From Thermodesulfovibrionia bacterium (lineage in GTDB: Bacteria > Nitrospirota > Thermodesulfovibrionia > UBA6902): a DNA stretch of 51,631 nucleotides. The notes below the pieces were generated by a model, which saw only the letters and a program-made list of their open reading frames with translations, had not been told where the DNA came from and searched no databases. The stretch covers positions 1 to 51,631 of the forward strand of contig CAMYND010000008.1 of NCBI GenBank assembly GCA_947259645.1. Direction: 5' to 3'. Position 1 is the stretch's first letter; the number at the start of each line of letters is the position of its first letter. This document shows positions 8,523-17,902 of the stretch, piece by piece. A program made the position numbers and the translations under genes.

Positions 8523-9368
8523 TCACTCCCCCCACTTCAGCTTTGTCCGCAAGAGCTCAAAATAGTCCCTTCCATGCAAAACCAGAAATTTGGTCTTATA
8601 GTCAGCCTTTCTGATTCCTACCCTGTCATTAACCTTCGTGGGAAAACCCACTTGGCCATCAAGTGTCAGGTGAACATCATCACCGCTTTTGATATTAATA
8701 TTCAGAACAAATGTATCAGGGAGAACAATAGGCCTGCTGGTAAGAGTGTGAGGACAGATCGGTGTTACAACAAATGACTCAAGGGTAGGATAGAGAATCG
8801 GTCCTCCCGCTGAGAGGGAATGGGCTGTTGAGCCCGTCGGCGTAGAGATGATCAAACCGTCCGCCCTGAAGGTCGTCACGTATCTGTCATTAATGTCTAT
8901 ATCAATTTCAAACATCCTTGATAAGGCGCTTTTGTTTAGCACAACATCATTGAGCGCATTATGCTGGATCAGAGTTTTCCCTTCCCGGTATACGTCAGCA
9001 AGAAGCATGATTCTTTCTTCATAACAGCATTCATCAGCAAAGAGCATATCAATATTCTGGTAGATTTCATCTCTGTCCAGTTCTGTAATAAAACCAAGGC
9101 CTCCCAAGTTAACACCGAGAATAGGGACTCCGCTGTCTCCCACAGTCCGTGCCACCCCTAAAATGGTTCCATCACCACCGAAGACAATTATGAGGTCGGC
9201 AGCATCAGGAATTTCATCTCTCTGGCAGCTCTTTTTCCCCAGGACAGATGCAACATCGGGTTCAATAAGGAACTCAACCTTTCTCTTTTCAAGTGCCTCA
9301 AGGAGTCCTTTCACCGCCTTGATTGCCTCGGGATCGTTTTTCTTTGCGTATATACCGATTTTTTTCAT
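8523..9368 (-). CDS. nadK: NAD kinase
   Basis: NadK phosphorylates NAD to NADP in the cytosol. The 281-residue protein has the GGDGT motif at residues 64-68, GVNLGGLGFITEL, NDVVLNK, and the DGLIISTPTGSTAHSLSAGG block characteristic of the family. Its start overlaps the end of tsaE by four bases (ATGA), so the two are coupled in the pgeF-CBS-tsaE-nadK minus-strand run. Confidence 0.97.
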   Translation of the reverse strand: MKKIGIYAKKNDPEAIKAVKGLLEALEKRKVEFLIEPDVASVLGKKSCQRDEIPDAADLIIVFGGDGTILGVARTVGDSGVPILGVNLGGLGFITELDRDEIYQNIDMLFADECCYEERIMLLADVYREGKTLIQHNALNDVVLNKSALSRMFEIDIDINDRYVTTFRADGLIISTPTGSTAHSLSAGGPILYPTLESFVVTPICPHTLTSRPIVLPDTFVLNINIKSGDDVHLTLDGQVGFPTKVNDRVGIRKADYKTKFLVLHGRDYFELLRTKLKWGE

Positions 9369-9784
9369 AGTTCCAGACCTTCTATTTCGATCTCCCGGCA
9401 GTTATCTCCTTTGTGTTCAAGTCTGACACTGATCTGCGCATCAGGAATCTCGCTTCCAGCTCTCTCTGCCCACTCTATTACGCAAATGCCGTCTCCTCCC
9501 AGGTATTCGTGCAAACCCAGCTCTGAAATATCATCACCGGACACTCTGTACAGATCAATATGGTAAAAGGGTATTGGACTGTCATATTCTGCGATAATCG
9601 TAAAACTGGCGCTGGTTATGTCCCGCTCCTCTATGCCCAGAGCAGATGCGATTCCCTTGGTTATTGTGGTCTTACCCGCGCCAAGATCTCCAAATAAACA
9701 GACAGTATCACCCGGTTTCAGCCTGTTGCCGATCAAGCGACCGATATTTCTCGTGTCATCATCGCTTTTACTTTGAAGCCTCAT
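9365..9784 (-). CDS. tsaE: tRNA threonylcarbamoyladenosine biosynthesis ATPase TsaE
   Basis: TsaE is the small ATPase that works with TsaB and TsaD to make t6A37 on ANN-decoding tRNAs. The 139-residue protein has the Walker A GDLGAGKTTITKG (residues 32-44), SASFTIIAEY and HIDLYRV, and ends with VIEWAER, all typical. It overlaps the CBS gene upstream by 17 bases and nadK downstream by four, indicating one transcript. tsaB and tsaD are not in the window. Confidence 0.96.
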   Translation of the reverse strand: MRLQSKSDDDTRNIGRLIGNRLKPGDTVCLFGDLGAGKTTITKGIASALGIEERDITSASFTIIAEYDSPIPFYHIDLYRVSGDDISELGLHEYLGGDGICVIEWAERAGSEIPDAQISVRLEHKGDNCREIEIEGLEL

Positions 9785-10226
9785 TGGTCATAGCCCTAAC
9801 CATGTCAGCCTTGCCCACAATGCCAACAACTTTCCCCTCTTCCAGTACAGGGAGTAAATGGATATGCTGCTCAGCCATGATTGTGGCAATTTCATCCAGA
9901 GAGGTTTCTTCTTCTATGGACACAACCTCTTTCGTGTATATCTCATCAACCGTAATAGCCGCAATGCTCTTCACTTCCTTCTCCATACTTTTGGAGCCGA
10001 GCATCACATAGGCGTCAAAAAGCCTGATAACCGTCGGTATATGAAGGCGTTTGTTTTTCCTTATCAAGTCATTTTCCGTGACAATGCCGATCATATTATT
10101 GTTGTCATCTACAACCGGGGTCCCGCTGATCTTTTTATCAATAAGCAATCGTGCCAGTTCTTCCAACGTGGTTTCAGGCTTAACAGTAATCACATCTCTG
10201 GTCATTATATCTCTGGCATTAAGCAT
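9768..10226 (-). CDS. tandem CBS domain protein
   Basis: This 152-residue protein consists of two CBS domains: residues about 6-60 (ARDIMTRDVITVKPETTLEE ... GTPVVDDNNNMIGIVTENDL) and about 92-150 (YTKEVVSIEEETSLDEIATI ... LLPVLEEGKVVGIVGKADM). Such Bateman modules usually bind adenine nucleotides and regulate a partner; no partner domain is attached. TGGAGGTAGT precedes the ATG. It is the gene before tsaE and overlaps it, so co-transcription is likely, though no functional tie is known. Confidence 0.92.
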   Translation of the reverse strand: MLNARDIMTRDVITVKPETTLEELARLLIDKKISGTPVVDDNNNMIGIVTENDLIRKNKRLHIPTVIRLFDAYVMLGSKSMEKEVKSIAAITVDEIYTKEVVSIEEETSLDEIATIMAEQHIHLLPVLEEGKVVGIVGKADMVRAMTNEASK

Positions 10227-10289
10227 ACTACCTCCATACGTAAATTATTGTCCTGATTCTTCCATCTGGATACTGCTGACGTATCTATA

Positions 10290-10985
10290 TTACCACATTC
10301 CAATAAAGCCTCCCTGCCTCCCGGGCGATGTTCCTCTTGAGAATCGATATGAAAAAAACCTCTCGGGATTACAATATGTGCATTCCTCTGACTGCCAGAT
10401 ATTGCCGGCACTAATCCCTTCGTTCAGAGCCTGCATTTTATTTGCCGATGATATATCAATAAAATACCGGTCTTTCTCCCGGAGTATATAGTCTCCTTTT
10501 CCAGTCGCGTTTTGAACTTCTGTTTTAACCTCCTCATCAACTTCATAACTGCACTGTCTTATGCTCGGACCTATCGAAACCATAATGTTTGCGGGAATGC
10601 AGCCGTATCGTTCCCTCATGGTACGAATAGTCTTAGGTAATATGTTAGCTGCTGTTCCCCTCCAACCTGCATGGACAGCTCCCGCGACTCTCTGTTGATT
10701 ATCATACAGAAGAACTGGAACACAGTCAGCCACAGCAATGCCGAGAAGGCAGTTTCTTCTCGCGGTTACCACCGCATCCGCTATGACAGGTTCAGAATTT
10801 GAATCCAGCACCTGCACTGCATCAGTATGTTTCTGGATTGGCATGTATATGCTGTCCATCGGAATATTAAATTTTTCGCTGAGAACATCCTTTACATTTC
10901 GCTTCTCATCAACAGAGAGCTTGGTCGTAAAAAATGCCCTCAGGTTGAATACGGCTAAATTGGGGGGCTCGATAAGTGTATGCAT
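10290..10985 (-). CDS. pgeF: PgeF/YfiH laccase-domain protein (purine nucleoside phosphorylase type)
   Basis: The 231-residue protein is a member of the DUF152 / multicopper-polyphenol oxidase-like family, members of which have been shown to act on purine nucleosides or to edit peptidoglycan precursors. Visible motifs are VAVADCVPVLLYD, VAGAVHAGWRGT (zinc histidine and neighbouring segment) and SIGPSIRQCSYEV. These hold the Cys/His metal ligands. It leads the minus-strand run to CBS, tsaE and nadK. Confidence 0.9.
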   Translation of the reverse strand: MHTLIEPPNLAVFNLRAFFTTKLSVDEKRNVKDVLSEKFNIPMDSIYMPIQKHTDAVQVLDSNSEPVIADAVVTARRNCLLGIAVADCVPVLLYDNQQRVAGAVHAGWRGTAANILPKTIRTMRERYGCIPANIMVSIGPSIRQCSYEVDEEVKTEVQNATGKGDYILREKDRYFIDISSANKMQALNEGISAGNIWQSEECTYCNPERFFSYRFSRGTSPGRQGGFIGMW

Positions 10986-11047
10986 TTAATAAGAAATTAA
11001 CATATAACAATCAAGAATTAAAAGACTGTCCCGGAGAACAACCAGGG

Positions 11048-12622
11048 TCATGCACTCAAAGACGTATACACTGATGAGACAGCATTGATGATATCTGAAG
11101 CTATGAGAGGCCGGCGACCTTTTCTTTGAGCAGCAGCATCCCCTGCCAGTCCATGCAGATAGACACCGGAGAAAGCAGCGTCCTCAGGTTTGAGTCCCTG
11201 GGCCACCAGCGCGGCGATAATCCCGGTAAGGACATCGCCTGACCCGGCAGTTGCCATTCCCGGATTTCCTGTTGTATTAATGAAGGCCCTGCCGTCAGGA
11301 GCCGCAGTAATCGTTGGAACACCCTTTAAAACCAGATATGCTTTTTTTCCTTGAGAATATTTTTGCGCTGTCTCGAGTCTCTGCTTTTCAATAGCCTTTG
11401 TGATCTCACTGATATTCGCAGACCGGTAAAGAGGGCTCTGTTTTAAGAGCCTCGCCATTTCTCCTGGGTGAGGAGTAAGAATGACCGGCGCACCGCTCTT
11501 TTTTAAAATTCCTGCATTATGTGCCAGGGCATTAATCCCGTCTGCGTCAATGATCAGGGGCCTTTTTGACTGAGTAATCAAATGAGAGACCAGATCAGTT
11601 ATCTCCCTGTCAACAGAAAGGCCCGGGCCAATTGCCAGGACATGTGCGGTTCTCTTCAGAAATTTCATTATCAGGTCAATTGCCTTATATGACAACGTTC
11701 CATTCCCTTTGTCCGGAAGCGGCAGTATCATCTCCTCCGTGACCCTGGTCTGAAAAGCGCCAACCAGTGACTCTGGAATTCCTATTGTTACAAGGCCGGC
11801 ACCTGACCGCAAACAGGCCCGTGCTGCCATTAACGGAGCTCCTGTCTTCCCTCGTGAACCGCCTACAACAAGCACATGCCCATAGGTTCCCTTGTGGGAA
11901 TATGCAGGCCTCAGTGGAAGCACTGAAACCAGATCATTTTTTGTCACCATCTCTACTTTTAATTTCTCTGACCTCAGCAGTTCCTGCGGGAACCCGATAT
12001 CTTCGATGAATAACTTCCCCGAATGGTCTGCACCGGGATAGAGAAGATGCCCTCTCTTTGCCAGCCCAAAGGTTACAGTACAGTGCGCCCTGACAGCGCA
12101 TCCCATAACCTGTCCTGAATCAGATGAAATCCCTGAAGGAATATCAACAGACACTACACTGCTTGAGATCCTGTTTAATTTGCTGATCACGTCCCCCATC
12201 AGCCCCCGGACATTCTTACTCAATCCTGTACCGAGCAGAGCATCAACAACAAGAAGGTCTTTTGCCTGCCTCAAGGTAACGCGCCTGATAAAGGTGGAAA
12301 GAGGCCGCATATTTACGCCAAACTTCTTCGCGATATTATATGCTGTTTTTGCGTCTCCTTTGAGCGATGCGGGGGTGGTTAAAAGATAGGCCTCTACATC
12401 CCTCCCCTGGTTATGAAGTTCCCTGGCAACCACAAATCCGTCTCCCCCGTTATTCCCGCTGCCACAGAGCACTGCTGTCTTTTTGTCAGGATAATTCTTG
12501 TTTATTATTTCAACAACCCTGAGCCCTGCCCTCTCCATTAAGACAATGCCGGCAATTCCATATTTGCCGATAGTGGTGCGGTCTATCTTCTGCATTTCCT
12601 GTGCTGTAGAAACTTTTGACAT
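11048..12622 (-). CDS. nnr: bifunctional NAD(P)H-hydrate epimerase / ADP-dependent dehydratase
   Basis: This 524-residue enzyme repairs hydrated NAD(P)H. The N-terminal half (about 1-215) is the YjeF_N epimerase, with GSGNNGGDGFVVARELHNQG and VVDALLGTGLS. The C-terminal half (about 230-520) is the ribokinase-like dehydratase, with GHVLVVGGSRGKTGAP, ILTPHPGEMARLL and GSGDVLTGIIAAL. ATG 12622 is chosen because GCAGGAG lies seven bases upstream; an in-frame TTG 24 bases earlier has no such site. The gene stands alone, divergent from the RseC-like gene. Confidence 0.95.
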   Translation of the reverse strand: MSKVSTAQEMQKIDRTTIGKYGIAGIVLMERAGLRVVEIINKNYPDKKTAVLCGSGNNGGDGFVVARELHNQGRDVEAYLLTTPASLKGDAKTAYNIAKKFGVNMRPLSTFIRRVTLRQAKDLLVVDALLGTGLSKNVRGLMGDVISKLNRISSSVVSVDIPSGISSDSGQVMGCAVRAHCTVTFGLAKRGHLLYPGADHSGKLFIEDIGFPQELLRSEKLKVEMVTKNDLVSVLPLRPAYSHKGTYGHVLVVGGSRGKTGAPLMAARACLRSGAGLVTIGIPESLVGAFQTRVTEEMILPLPDKGNGTLSYKAIDLIMKFLKRTAHVLAIGPGLSVDREITDLVSHLITQSKRPLIIDADGINALAHNAGILKKSGAPVILTPHPGEMARLLKQSPLYRSANISEITKAIEKQRLETAQKYSQGKKAYLVLKGVPTITAAPDGRAFINTTGNPGMATAGSGDVLTGIIAALVAQGLKPEDAAFSGVYLHGLAGDAAAQRKGRRPLIASDIINAVSSVYTSLSA

Positions 12623-12766
12623 CAGACTGCTCCTGCCTCTTTGCAAAGGTCGATTTTAAAAAATCAGTATAAGATACCATGGGTTATTTATCAACAGATA
12701 ATCTCAGGCGCCCACTTCCTCTCCAGCAATACAGGTTAAGGATGGGGCGAACATCAAAGAGGATTC

Positions 12767-12780
12767 ATGATCTGGATCAT
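12767..12780 (+). promoter_or_regulatory. Fnr-type palindrome upstream of the RseC-like gene
   Basis: ATGATctggATCAT carries the Fnr-family core TGAT-N4-ATCA. Its centre (12773.5) is 41.5 bases before the ATG at 12815, which has no Shine-Dalgarno. A weak -10 (TAAACT, 12804-12809) fits a start of transcription at or near the ATG. Confidence 0.45.
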
Positions 12781-12814
12781 AGCAGACCAATGACACGGTA
12801 AATTAAACTATGGT

Positions 12815-13315
12815 ATGGAAAGAACCGGATTTGATACAGCAACAGTCCTTGAGACTGATGGAGCTTTTGCGACGGTAATAACCAACAAAAGCAAATCCTG
12901 TAATGAGTGCGGCAAAGCGCAGGCCGGTATCTGCGGCAAGAGCGGAACCGGGATGATAATCAAAGCGAATAACCGATTGAATGCTGTAAAAGGTGATGAG
13001 GTTACAATTGAGCTGGACAGTAAGTCTCATGCACAGGGATATTTTTACTTTTTCGTGCTCCCTGTAATTGCCCTTATAGCAGGCACTTATTCAGGATATC
13101 TCATTTCAGAATCAGCAGGGATAAAAGGGCTGGATGTAATTGCAGGAATTGTGTTTCTGGTAATTTCAATCGCCTACGCCTTGATCAAGGTACAGAAACT
13201 TGACAGGTCAACACAATTTGAGATTACCAGAATTCTCCATAAACAGCCGGAATCGCCGGCCATCGCCTGCTCAGAGGAACTGGATTACCTGGAACGTTTT
13301 AAACGCACTGCGTGA
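12815..13315 (+). CDS. RseC/MucC family membrane protein
   Basis: The 166-residue protein has a small N-terminal domain with Cys29, Cys32 and Cys40 in a CXXC-X7-C arrangement (KSCNECGKAQAGIC), then two transmembrane helices at about 70-92 and 102-122, and a cytoplasmic tail. This is the plan of RseC, known as part of the SoxR-reducing system and as a sigma-E accessory protein; relatives occur beside Rnf electron transport genes. Here no rnf genes are adjacent. No ribosome binding site is seen; an Fnr-like box lies 41.5 bases upstream. The exact function is not known. Confidence 0.85.
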   Translation: MERTGFDTATVLETDGAFATVITNKSKSCNECGKAQAGICGKSGTGMIIKANNRLNAVKGDEVTIELDSKSHAQGYFYFFVLPVIALIAGTYSGYLISESAGIKGLDVIAGIVFLVISIAYALIKVQKLDRSTQFEITRILHKQPESPAIACSEELDYLERFKRTA

Positions 13316-13374
13316 GGTTAAGGCAGGAAATGGGATAATGGTGATGCAGCTGGCAAGATGGTTCTGATACTTTT

Positions 13375-13746
13375 TTATACTTCCAGCACAACAGATGCAA
13401 CAGCAAATTCTTTCTCATGACTGAGAGAGACAAAACTCTTCTTTATCTCATTGTTGTTAAAAAACTCTTTGGCCTTCCCATGAACAATAAGAGAGGGTTT
13501 GCCCTTTTCATTGTTAAGGATTTCCACTTCTTTCATGTTTAGGTTAATTTCAGATCCAATGGCTTTTACGAGGGCCTCTTTGGCCGCAAAGCGTACTGAA
13601 AGAGAAGGATAAGGGTCCTGTTTCCTGTTGCAGTAGTCAATCTCTTTGTCTGTCAGAAACTTCGCAAAAAACTTTTCACCCCATTTATCGTCAGCATCCC
13701 GCATACGCTGGATTTTCACAATATCTATGCCGATACCGTAAATCAT
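13375..13746 (-). CDS. acpS: holo-[acyl-carrier-protein] synthase
   Basis: AcpS transfers 4'-phosphopantetheine from CoA to the acyl carrier protein. The 123-residue length is typical. GIGIDIVKIQRM at the N-terminus has the magnesium-binding Asp8, and RFAAKEALVKAIG carries the catalytic Glu and Lys. The final FVSLSHEKEFAVASVVLE is the conserved C-terminal strand. It follows pdxJ by 53 bases on the same strand; the pdxJ-acpS pair is a common arrangement. Confidence 0.96.
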   Translation of the reverse strand: MIYGIGIDIVKIQRMRDADDKWGEKFFAKFLTDKEIDYCNRKQDPYPSLSVRFAAKEALVKAIGSEINLNMKEVEILNNEKGKPSLIVHGKAKEFFNNNEIKKSFVSLSHEKEFAVASVVLEV

Positions 13747-13799
13747 CTGTAGCTGACCACCATGGCTTCATTCCTGATCCCGTCCAGTTTAGTCATTTT

Positions 13800-14522
13800 C
13801 TATCTGCTGCTGCTCTCCACTATGCTCTTCATCGTGCTGACAGCTTTTTCTATTCCGATATAAAGTGAGTGAGCGATTATGCTATGACCGATATAAAGGC
13901 CCCTGATTCCTTTAATCGCAGCAATTTTCTTCACATTTGTATAGTTCAGTCCGTGTCCCGCATTAACCCCCAGGTCGTTTTCATGCCCTCTCATAACAGC
14001 TTTTTTCACGCGATGTAACTCAGCTGTTTTCTGTGCACCCCTGGCATTGGCATACAGGCCTGTATGAATTTCAACCATGTCTGCGCCAAGTGCCGCTGAT
14101 ATTTTTATATCAGTGAGAGCTGGATTAATAAAGAGACTGACAGGAATTCCCTTCCCCCGCAGGGCAGCAACAGCTTTCTGGAGTTTTATTCTTCCTCTGC
14201 GGAGATCAAGCCCCCCTTCAGTTGTCAGTTCAGCTCTTTTTTCCGGCACAAGGGTCACCATGTCAGGTTTTATTTTTAATGCTATGCGTACCATCTCATC
14301 TGTAGCAGCCATTTCAAGATTTAATTCAACTTTTTTCACTTTTCGTCTTATAGCGATAAGGTCCCGGTCCTGAATATGGCGTCTGTCTTCTCTGAGATGA
14401 ACAGTTATTCCGTCTGCGCCTCCTCTGATTGCCAGCTCAGCAGCCCTGAGTGGATCAGGCTCTGCTTCTTTTCTTGCTTCTCTCACTGTGGCCACATGAT
14501 CAACATTTACACCAAGAAGCAT
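13800..14522 (-). CDS. pdxJ: pyridoxine 5'-phosphate synthase
   Basis: PdxJ condenses 1-deoxy-D-xylulose 5-phosphate with 3-amino-2-oxopropyl phosphate to form pyridoxine phosphate. The 240-residue protein shows GVNVDHVATVREAR, GADGITVHLREDRRHIQD, LNLEMAAT, LVPEKRAELTTEGGLD and GVNAGHGLNY, which together are diagnostic. AGAGGAGGTTGTT precedes the ATG. It is the first gene of a pair with acpS. Confidence 0.97.
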   Translation of the reverse strand: MLLGVNVDHVATVREARKEAEPDPLRAAELAIRGGADGITVHLREDRRHIQDRDLIAIRRKVKKVELNLEMAATDEMVRIALKIKPDMVTLVPEKRAELTTEGGLDLRRGRIKLQKAVAALRGKGIPVSLFINPALTDIKISAALGADMVEIHTGLYANARGAQKTAELHRVKKAVMRGHENDLGVNAGHGLNYTNVKKIAAIKGIRGLYIGHSIIAHSLYIGIEKAVSTMKSIVESSSR

Positions 14523-14932
14523 AACAACCTCCTCTTCCCTCTATTAATGGTACTTCTCAGCATAATATTGAATCCCTCAAAGATATCCATTTCCATTCAG
14601 AACCCTCATTCCATATATCAGAATATGCCTGCAGGTATTCGCAAACAAACACGGTCCTCAACATGGTGAATCTATAGAGTTCTTGCGGTTAGTAACTATA
14701 CCAGCAGGTATCATCCTGTTTAATGAATTCGGCAGGACCAGAATATCCCCTTATTAACAATGCAGGTTTATCTTCTTTCAGCTGCGTTTATTAAAGACAT
14801 TAAAGAATTTGAAGCAGATGCCGATTACTATATAAAATATAGATAAATCCAAACAATTTGATATTGGATAACTTAATTTAATGAATGAAACTTTGTCAAG
14901 ACATCTTACTGATAAAAAGCTGCACAAACAAT
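14523..14932. other. intergenic stretch, no supported gene
   Basis: About 410 AT-rich bases between divergent pdxJ and the DksA-like gene. A 28-codon frame at 14760-14846 has no ribosome binding site and is not accepted. No terminator, repeat or RNA gene was recognised. Confidence 0.5.
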
Positions 14933-14961
14933 TTGACTTACCTATTCTGAATCTGTTAATT
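14933..14961 (+). promoter_or_regulatory. possible promoter of the DksA-like gene
   Basis: TTGACT (14933-14938) and TTAATT (14956-14961) are spaced by 17 bases, about 45 bases before the start codon. Confidence 0.4.
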
Positions 14962-15004
14962 TACTCTTTATTTAAAACTAATCAACATTTCATGGAGTTA
15001 ATAT

Positions 15005-15538
15005 ATGGTTAAGAAAGCGACAGCAAAAAAAGCAACAACAAAGAAGACCACAAAGACCGTGAAGAAAGCAACTGCAAAAACCAAGGCGCCGGCAAAGCCA
15101 GCAAAGAAAGCTGTTAAGAAAGCTGCTGTGGCAACAAAGAAAAAAGCATCTAAGACAAAACAGGTAAAATTGTCGGGAAGAGATAAACTCATCCAAAAAA
15201 TAAAACAGGATCTCATATCACAAAGGGAGACCTTGCTCAGGGAAGCGGAAGAAACGTTGAGTGCTCTCCCTTCAGAGCTTAATTTTCCTGATATGGGCGA
15301 CCAGGCAACTGCTGAAACAGACAGAAATTTCATGCTGAGACTGAGAGACAGGGAACGGCTGCTCCTGAAAAAAATCGAAGAGACAATCGCGCGCATCGAT
15401 GCGAATGACTACGGGATGTGTGGAGAGTGCGGAAATGAGATAGGTATTAAACGTCTCGAAGCAAGACCGGTCGCGACGTATTGCATTGACTGCAAGACCC
15501 GGCAGGAAGAAGAAGAGAGAATCACTGAGGGCGGTTAG
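15005..15538 (+). CDS. DksA/TraR-type zinc finger protein with histone H1-like N-terminal tail
   Basis: The first about 55 of 177 residues are nearly all Lys, Ala and Thr (VKKATAKKATTKKTTKTVKK and similar), like bacterial histone H1/AlgP tails that bind DNA. From about 57 the sequence is a DksA-like coiled coil with ETLLREAEETLSAL, then LLLKKIEETIARIDANDYGMC and a zinc finger with Cys139, Cys142, Cys160 and Cys163. DksA proteins bind the secondary channel of RNA polymerase and modulate initiation with ppGpp. The tip of the coiled coil here has PDMGDQATAETDR, close to the Asp-X-X-Asp region of DksA. Whether the tail tethers it to DNA is unknown. Confidence 0.88.
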   Translation: MVKKATAKKATTKKTTKTVKKATAKTKAPAKPAKKAVKKAAVATKKKASKTKQVKLSGRDKLIQKIKQDLISQRETLLREAEETLSALPSELNFPDMGDQATAETDRNFMLRLRDRERLLLKKIEETIARIDANDYGMCGECGNEIGIKRLEARPVATYCIDCKTRQEEEERITEGG

Positions 15539-15564
15539 CTCAGGTTCATATAATAAAATACAAA

Positions 15565-15599
15565 GCGGAGAATCACCTGAATGATTTTCCGCTTTTTTT
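15565..15599 (+). terminator. Rho-independent terminator of the DksA-like gene
   Basis: GCGGAGAATCA pairs with TGATTTTCCGC (one G-T pair) around a short loop, followed by seven T. Confidence 0.85.
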
Positions 15600-15641
15600 G
15601 TGCATTCTTTAAACAGGAATCATATTTCGGGAACATATAAA

Positions 15642-15671
15642 TTGAAGAGATCACAAAAGGTAGTGTATTAT
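15642..15671 (+). promoter_or_regulatory. promoter of tRNA-Thr
   Basis: TTGAAG (15642-15647) and TATTAT (15666-15671) are 18 bases apart, with the expected start about 25 bases before the mature tRNA. Confidence 0.45.
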
Positions 15672-15701
15672 ATCTGAATTCAGCATCATTACCGTGTATA
15701 T

Positions 15702-15774
15702 GCCACCGTAGCTCAGTTGGTAGAGCGGATCATTCGTAATGATTAGGTCAGCGGTTCGATTCCGCTCGGTGGCT
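15702..15774 (+). tRNA. tRNA-Thr (anticodon CGT)
   Basis: A full cloverleaf is seen: acceptor GCCACCG with CGGTGGC, D-arm GCTC/GAGC, anticodon stem GATCA/TGATT with loop TTCGTAA (anticodon CGT, reads ACG), and T-arm AGCGG TTCGATT CCGCT. The discriminator is T and the CCA tail is not encoded. Confidence 0.95.
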
Positions 15775-15992
15775 TGTAGTCCATACCTGTTTATACTATC
15801 TTCAGTTCGACACATTACTTATTTCACTGTCTGCGATTAATTTATTTACTTGGTATGGATTTTTTTTGTTGACAATAGTATACTTTTTTCTTGACAGGCG
15901 CCCCTATGAACCGTTCTCAACACCTTTCCTGCTGCTTCATTTTTTATGGTATGAGAGATCTAGGGGAAATAAAATTTTGAGGGAGATTAAAA

Positions 15993-17780
15993 ATGAATAT
16001 CACTATTGAAAATAAGAAATTAAACTCATGGATAAAAGAAGTAGAGGATTTGTGTCAGCCCGACAGCATATACGTGTGCAATGGTTCCAGTGAAGAATAC
16101 AGCCGCCTTATTGATGAACTGACCAAAAGCGGCATCGCAACACCGTTAAAAAAGCGCTCTAACTCTTTCCTGTTCAGGTCAGACCCCAGCGATGTTGCCC
16201 GTGTTGAGGACAATACCTACATAAGCACCTCTACCAGGGAAGAAGCAGGCCCGACAAACAACTGGATAGAGCCCGACAAACTGAAAAAAATAATGCTCGA
16301 ACTCTACAAGGGATGCATGAAAGGCCGTACAATGTATGTGATTCCCTTCTCAATGGGCCCAATCGGTTCACCAATCTCAAAAATCGGGGTAGAAATATCG
16401 GACAGTCCTTACGTTGTTATTAATATGCATATCATGACCCGTGTCAGCGAACGGGTGCTGGAACTTCTCGGAACTGATGGGGATTTTATCCCCTGCCTGC
16501 ACTCGATCGGGGCCCCCCTTGCTGAAGGCGAGAAAGACTCAATGTGGCCCTGCGCACCCCTGGAAAAGAAATACATCAGCCACTTTCCCGAGGAAAACCT
16601 TATCTGGTCCTATGGTTCAGGGTATGGTGGAAATGCCCTGCTTGGAAAAAAATGTCTGGCCCTTCGCATTGCCTCAGCAATGGCACGGCGTGAGGGATGG
16701 ATGGCAGAACATATGCTGATTCTCCGGCTGACAAATCCCGAGGGGAAAAAATACCATATTGCCGCGGCCTTCCCGTCAGCCTGCGGAAAAACAAACCTTG
16801 CGATGATGCAGCCTTCCCTCCCGGGCTGGAAGTGTGAATGTGTTGGCGATGACATCGCCTGGATGAAGGTCGGGCCTGACGGCCGGCTGTACGCAATTAA
16901 CCCGGAAAACGGGTTCTTTGGCGTGGCACCCGGCACATCTTATGATACGAATCCCATGGCCATGGATACATTAAAGGAAAACGTGCTTTTCACCAATTGC
17001 GCACTGACTGACGACGGTGATGTATGGTGGGAAGGTATTGATGGTGACACGCCATCACACCTTATTGACTGGAAGGGGAATGACTGGACTCCGGATAGCA
17101 AAACAGACGCTGCTCATCCCAATTCCCGCTTTACAGCCCCGGCATCTCAATGTCCTGTAATCTGCGAAGACTGGGAAAAACCTGAGGGAGTGCCCATTGA
17201 TATTTTCATATTCGGAGGTCGACGCAGTACTGTTGTTCCTCTTGTGAACGAAGCGTTCAACTGGGACCATGGGGTATTTCTCGGTGCCACAGCAGGGTCT
17301 GAGACAACAGCCGCTAATATTGGCGCTGTGGGCAACCTCAGACGCGATCCTTTCGCCATGACACCCTTCTGCGGTTATAACATGGGTGATTATTTCCAGC
17401 ACTGGCTGAATATGGGGGAAACACTTGGAGATAAGGCCCCGAAAGTTTTTTATGTGAACTGGTTCAGAAAGAGTAATGACGGAAAATTTATATGGCCTGG
17501 TTTCAGCGATAACAGCCGCGTGCTCAAATGGATGTGTGACCGCGTTGACGGCACAGTCAGTTCACGGGAAACACCGATTGGATTGTTACCAAATGAGGGC
17601 GATCTTGATATCAGCGGTATTGATTTATCAGAAGATGATATGAAGGAGTTGTTGAAAATCGACGCAGATGCCTGGAAAGCTGAGATTCCTGATATTGAGA
17701 ATCATTTTTCCAAATTCGGAAACCGTCTGCCGGAGCGTCTGCACAAGCAGCTTCAGGAATTCATAAAGCGCCTGGGTTAG
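15993..17780 (+). CDS. pckG: phosphoenolpyruvate carboxykinase (GTP)
   Basis: This enzyme interconverts oxaloacetate and phosphoenolpyruvate with GTP/GDP, linking the citrate cycle with gluconeogenesis. The 595-residue length and motifs match the GTP class: [13 protein letters not shown], the nucleotide loop with its reactive cysteine, near residue 261; CVGDDIAWM, the metal-binding kinase-2 block; [12 protein letters not shown]; and [21 protein letters not shown], the substrate loop. GAGGGAGATTAAAA precedes the ATG. It is monocistronic, between tRNA-Thr and a PilZ gene. Aspartates typical of the ATP-dependent PckA are not present. Confidence 0.97.
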   Translation: MNITIENKKLNSWIKEVEDLCQPDSIYVCNGSSEEYSRLIDELTKSGIATPLKKRSNSFLFRSDPSDVARVEDNTYISTSTREEAGPTNNWIEPDKLKKIMLELYKGCMKGRTMYVIPFSMGPIGSPISKIGVEISDSPYVVINMHIMTRVSERVLELLGTDGDFIPCLHSIGAPLAEGEKDSMWPCAPLEKKYISHFPEENLIWSYGSGYGGNALLGKKCLALRIASAMARREGWMAEHMLILRLTNPEGKKYHIAAAFPSACGKTNLAMMQPSLPGWKCECVGDDIAWMKVGPDGRLYAINPENGFFGVAPGTSYDTNPMAMDTLKENVLFTNCALTDDGDVWWEGIDGDTPSHLIDWKGNDWTPDSKTDAAHPNSRFTAPASQCPVICEDWEKPEGVPIDIFIFGGRRSTVVPLVNEAFNWDHGVFLGATAGSETTAANIGAVGNLRRDPFAMTPFCGYNMGDYFQHWLNMGETLGDKAPKVFYVNWFRKSNDGKFIWPGFSDNSRVLKWMCDRVDGTVSSRETPIGLLPNEGDLDISGIDLSEDDMKELLKIDADAWKAEIPDIENHFSKFGNRLPERLHKQLQEFIKRLG

Positions 17781-17836
17781 CACCGAATATTCCAGCTTTA
17801 TGTCAGATTAAGATGTAGTAATAATGGCATGTATTT

Positions 17837-17849
17837 TGCCATTATGGCA
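17837..17849 (+). promoter_or_regulatory. 13-bp palindrome, putative enhancer-binding site for sigma-54 promoter
   Basis: TGCCATTATGGCA is TGCCA-N3-TGGCA. A further half site TGGCA lies at 17825-17829. It starts 79 bases before the GC of the sigma-54 promoter at 17903. An element of the same form (TGCCA-N3-TGGCA) starts 79 bases before the GC of the ankyrin gene promoter. Confidence 0.6.
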
Positions 17850-17902
17850 TAGCGTCTATTTCCTTTACACCCCTAACTCTTTGTGTTAAAAGACTATACT
17901 TC

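Noticed and set aside
14760-14846. 28-codon frame in the pdxJ-DksA gap
   Set aside because: No ribosome binding site; polar short sequence with no support.
17825-17840. second sigma-54-like promoter upstream of pilZ gene 1 (TGGCATGTATTTTGCC)
   Set aside because: It fits the spacing, but it coincides with the palindromic element and the closer promoter at 17903 has a better -12; kept as part of the putative activator site.
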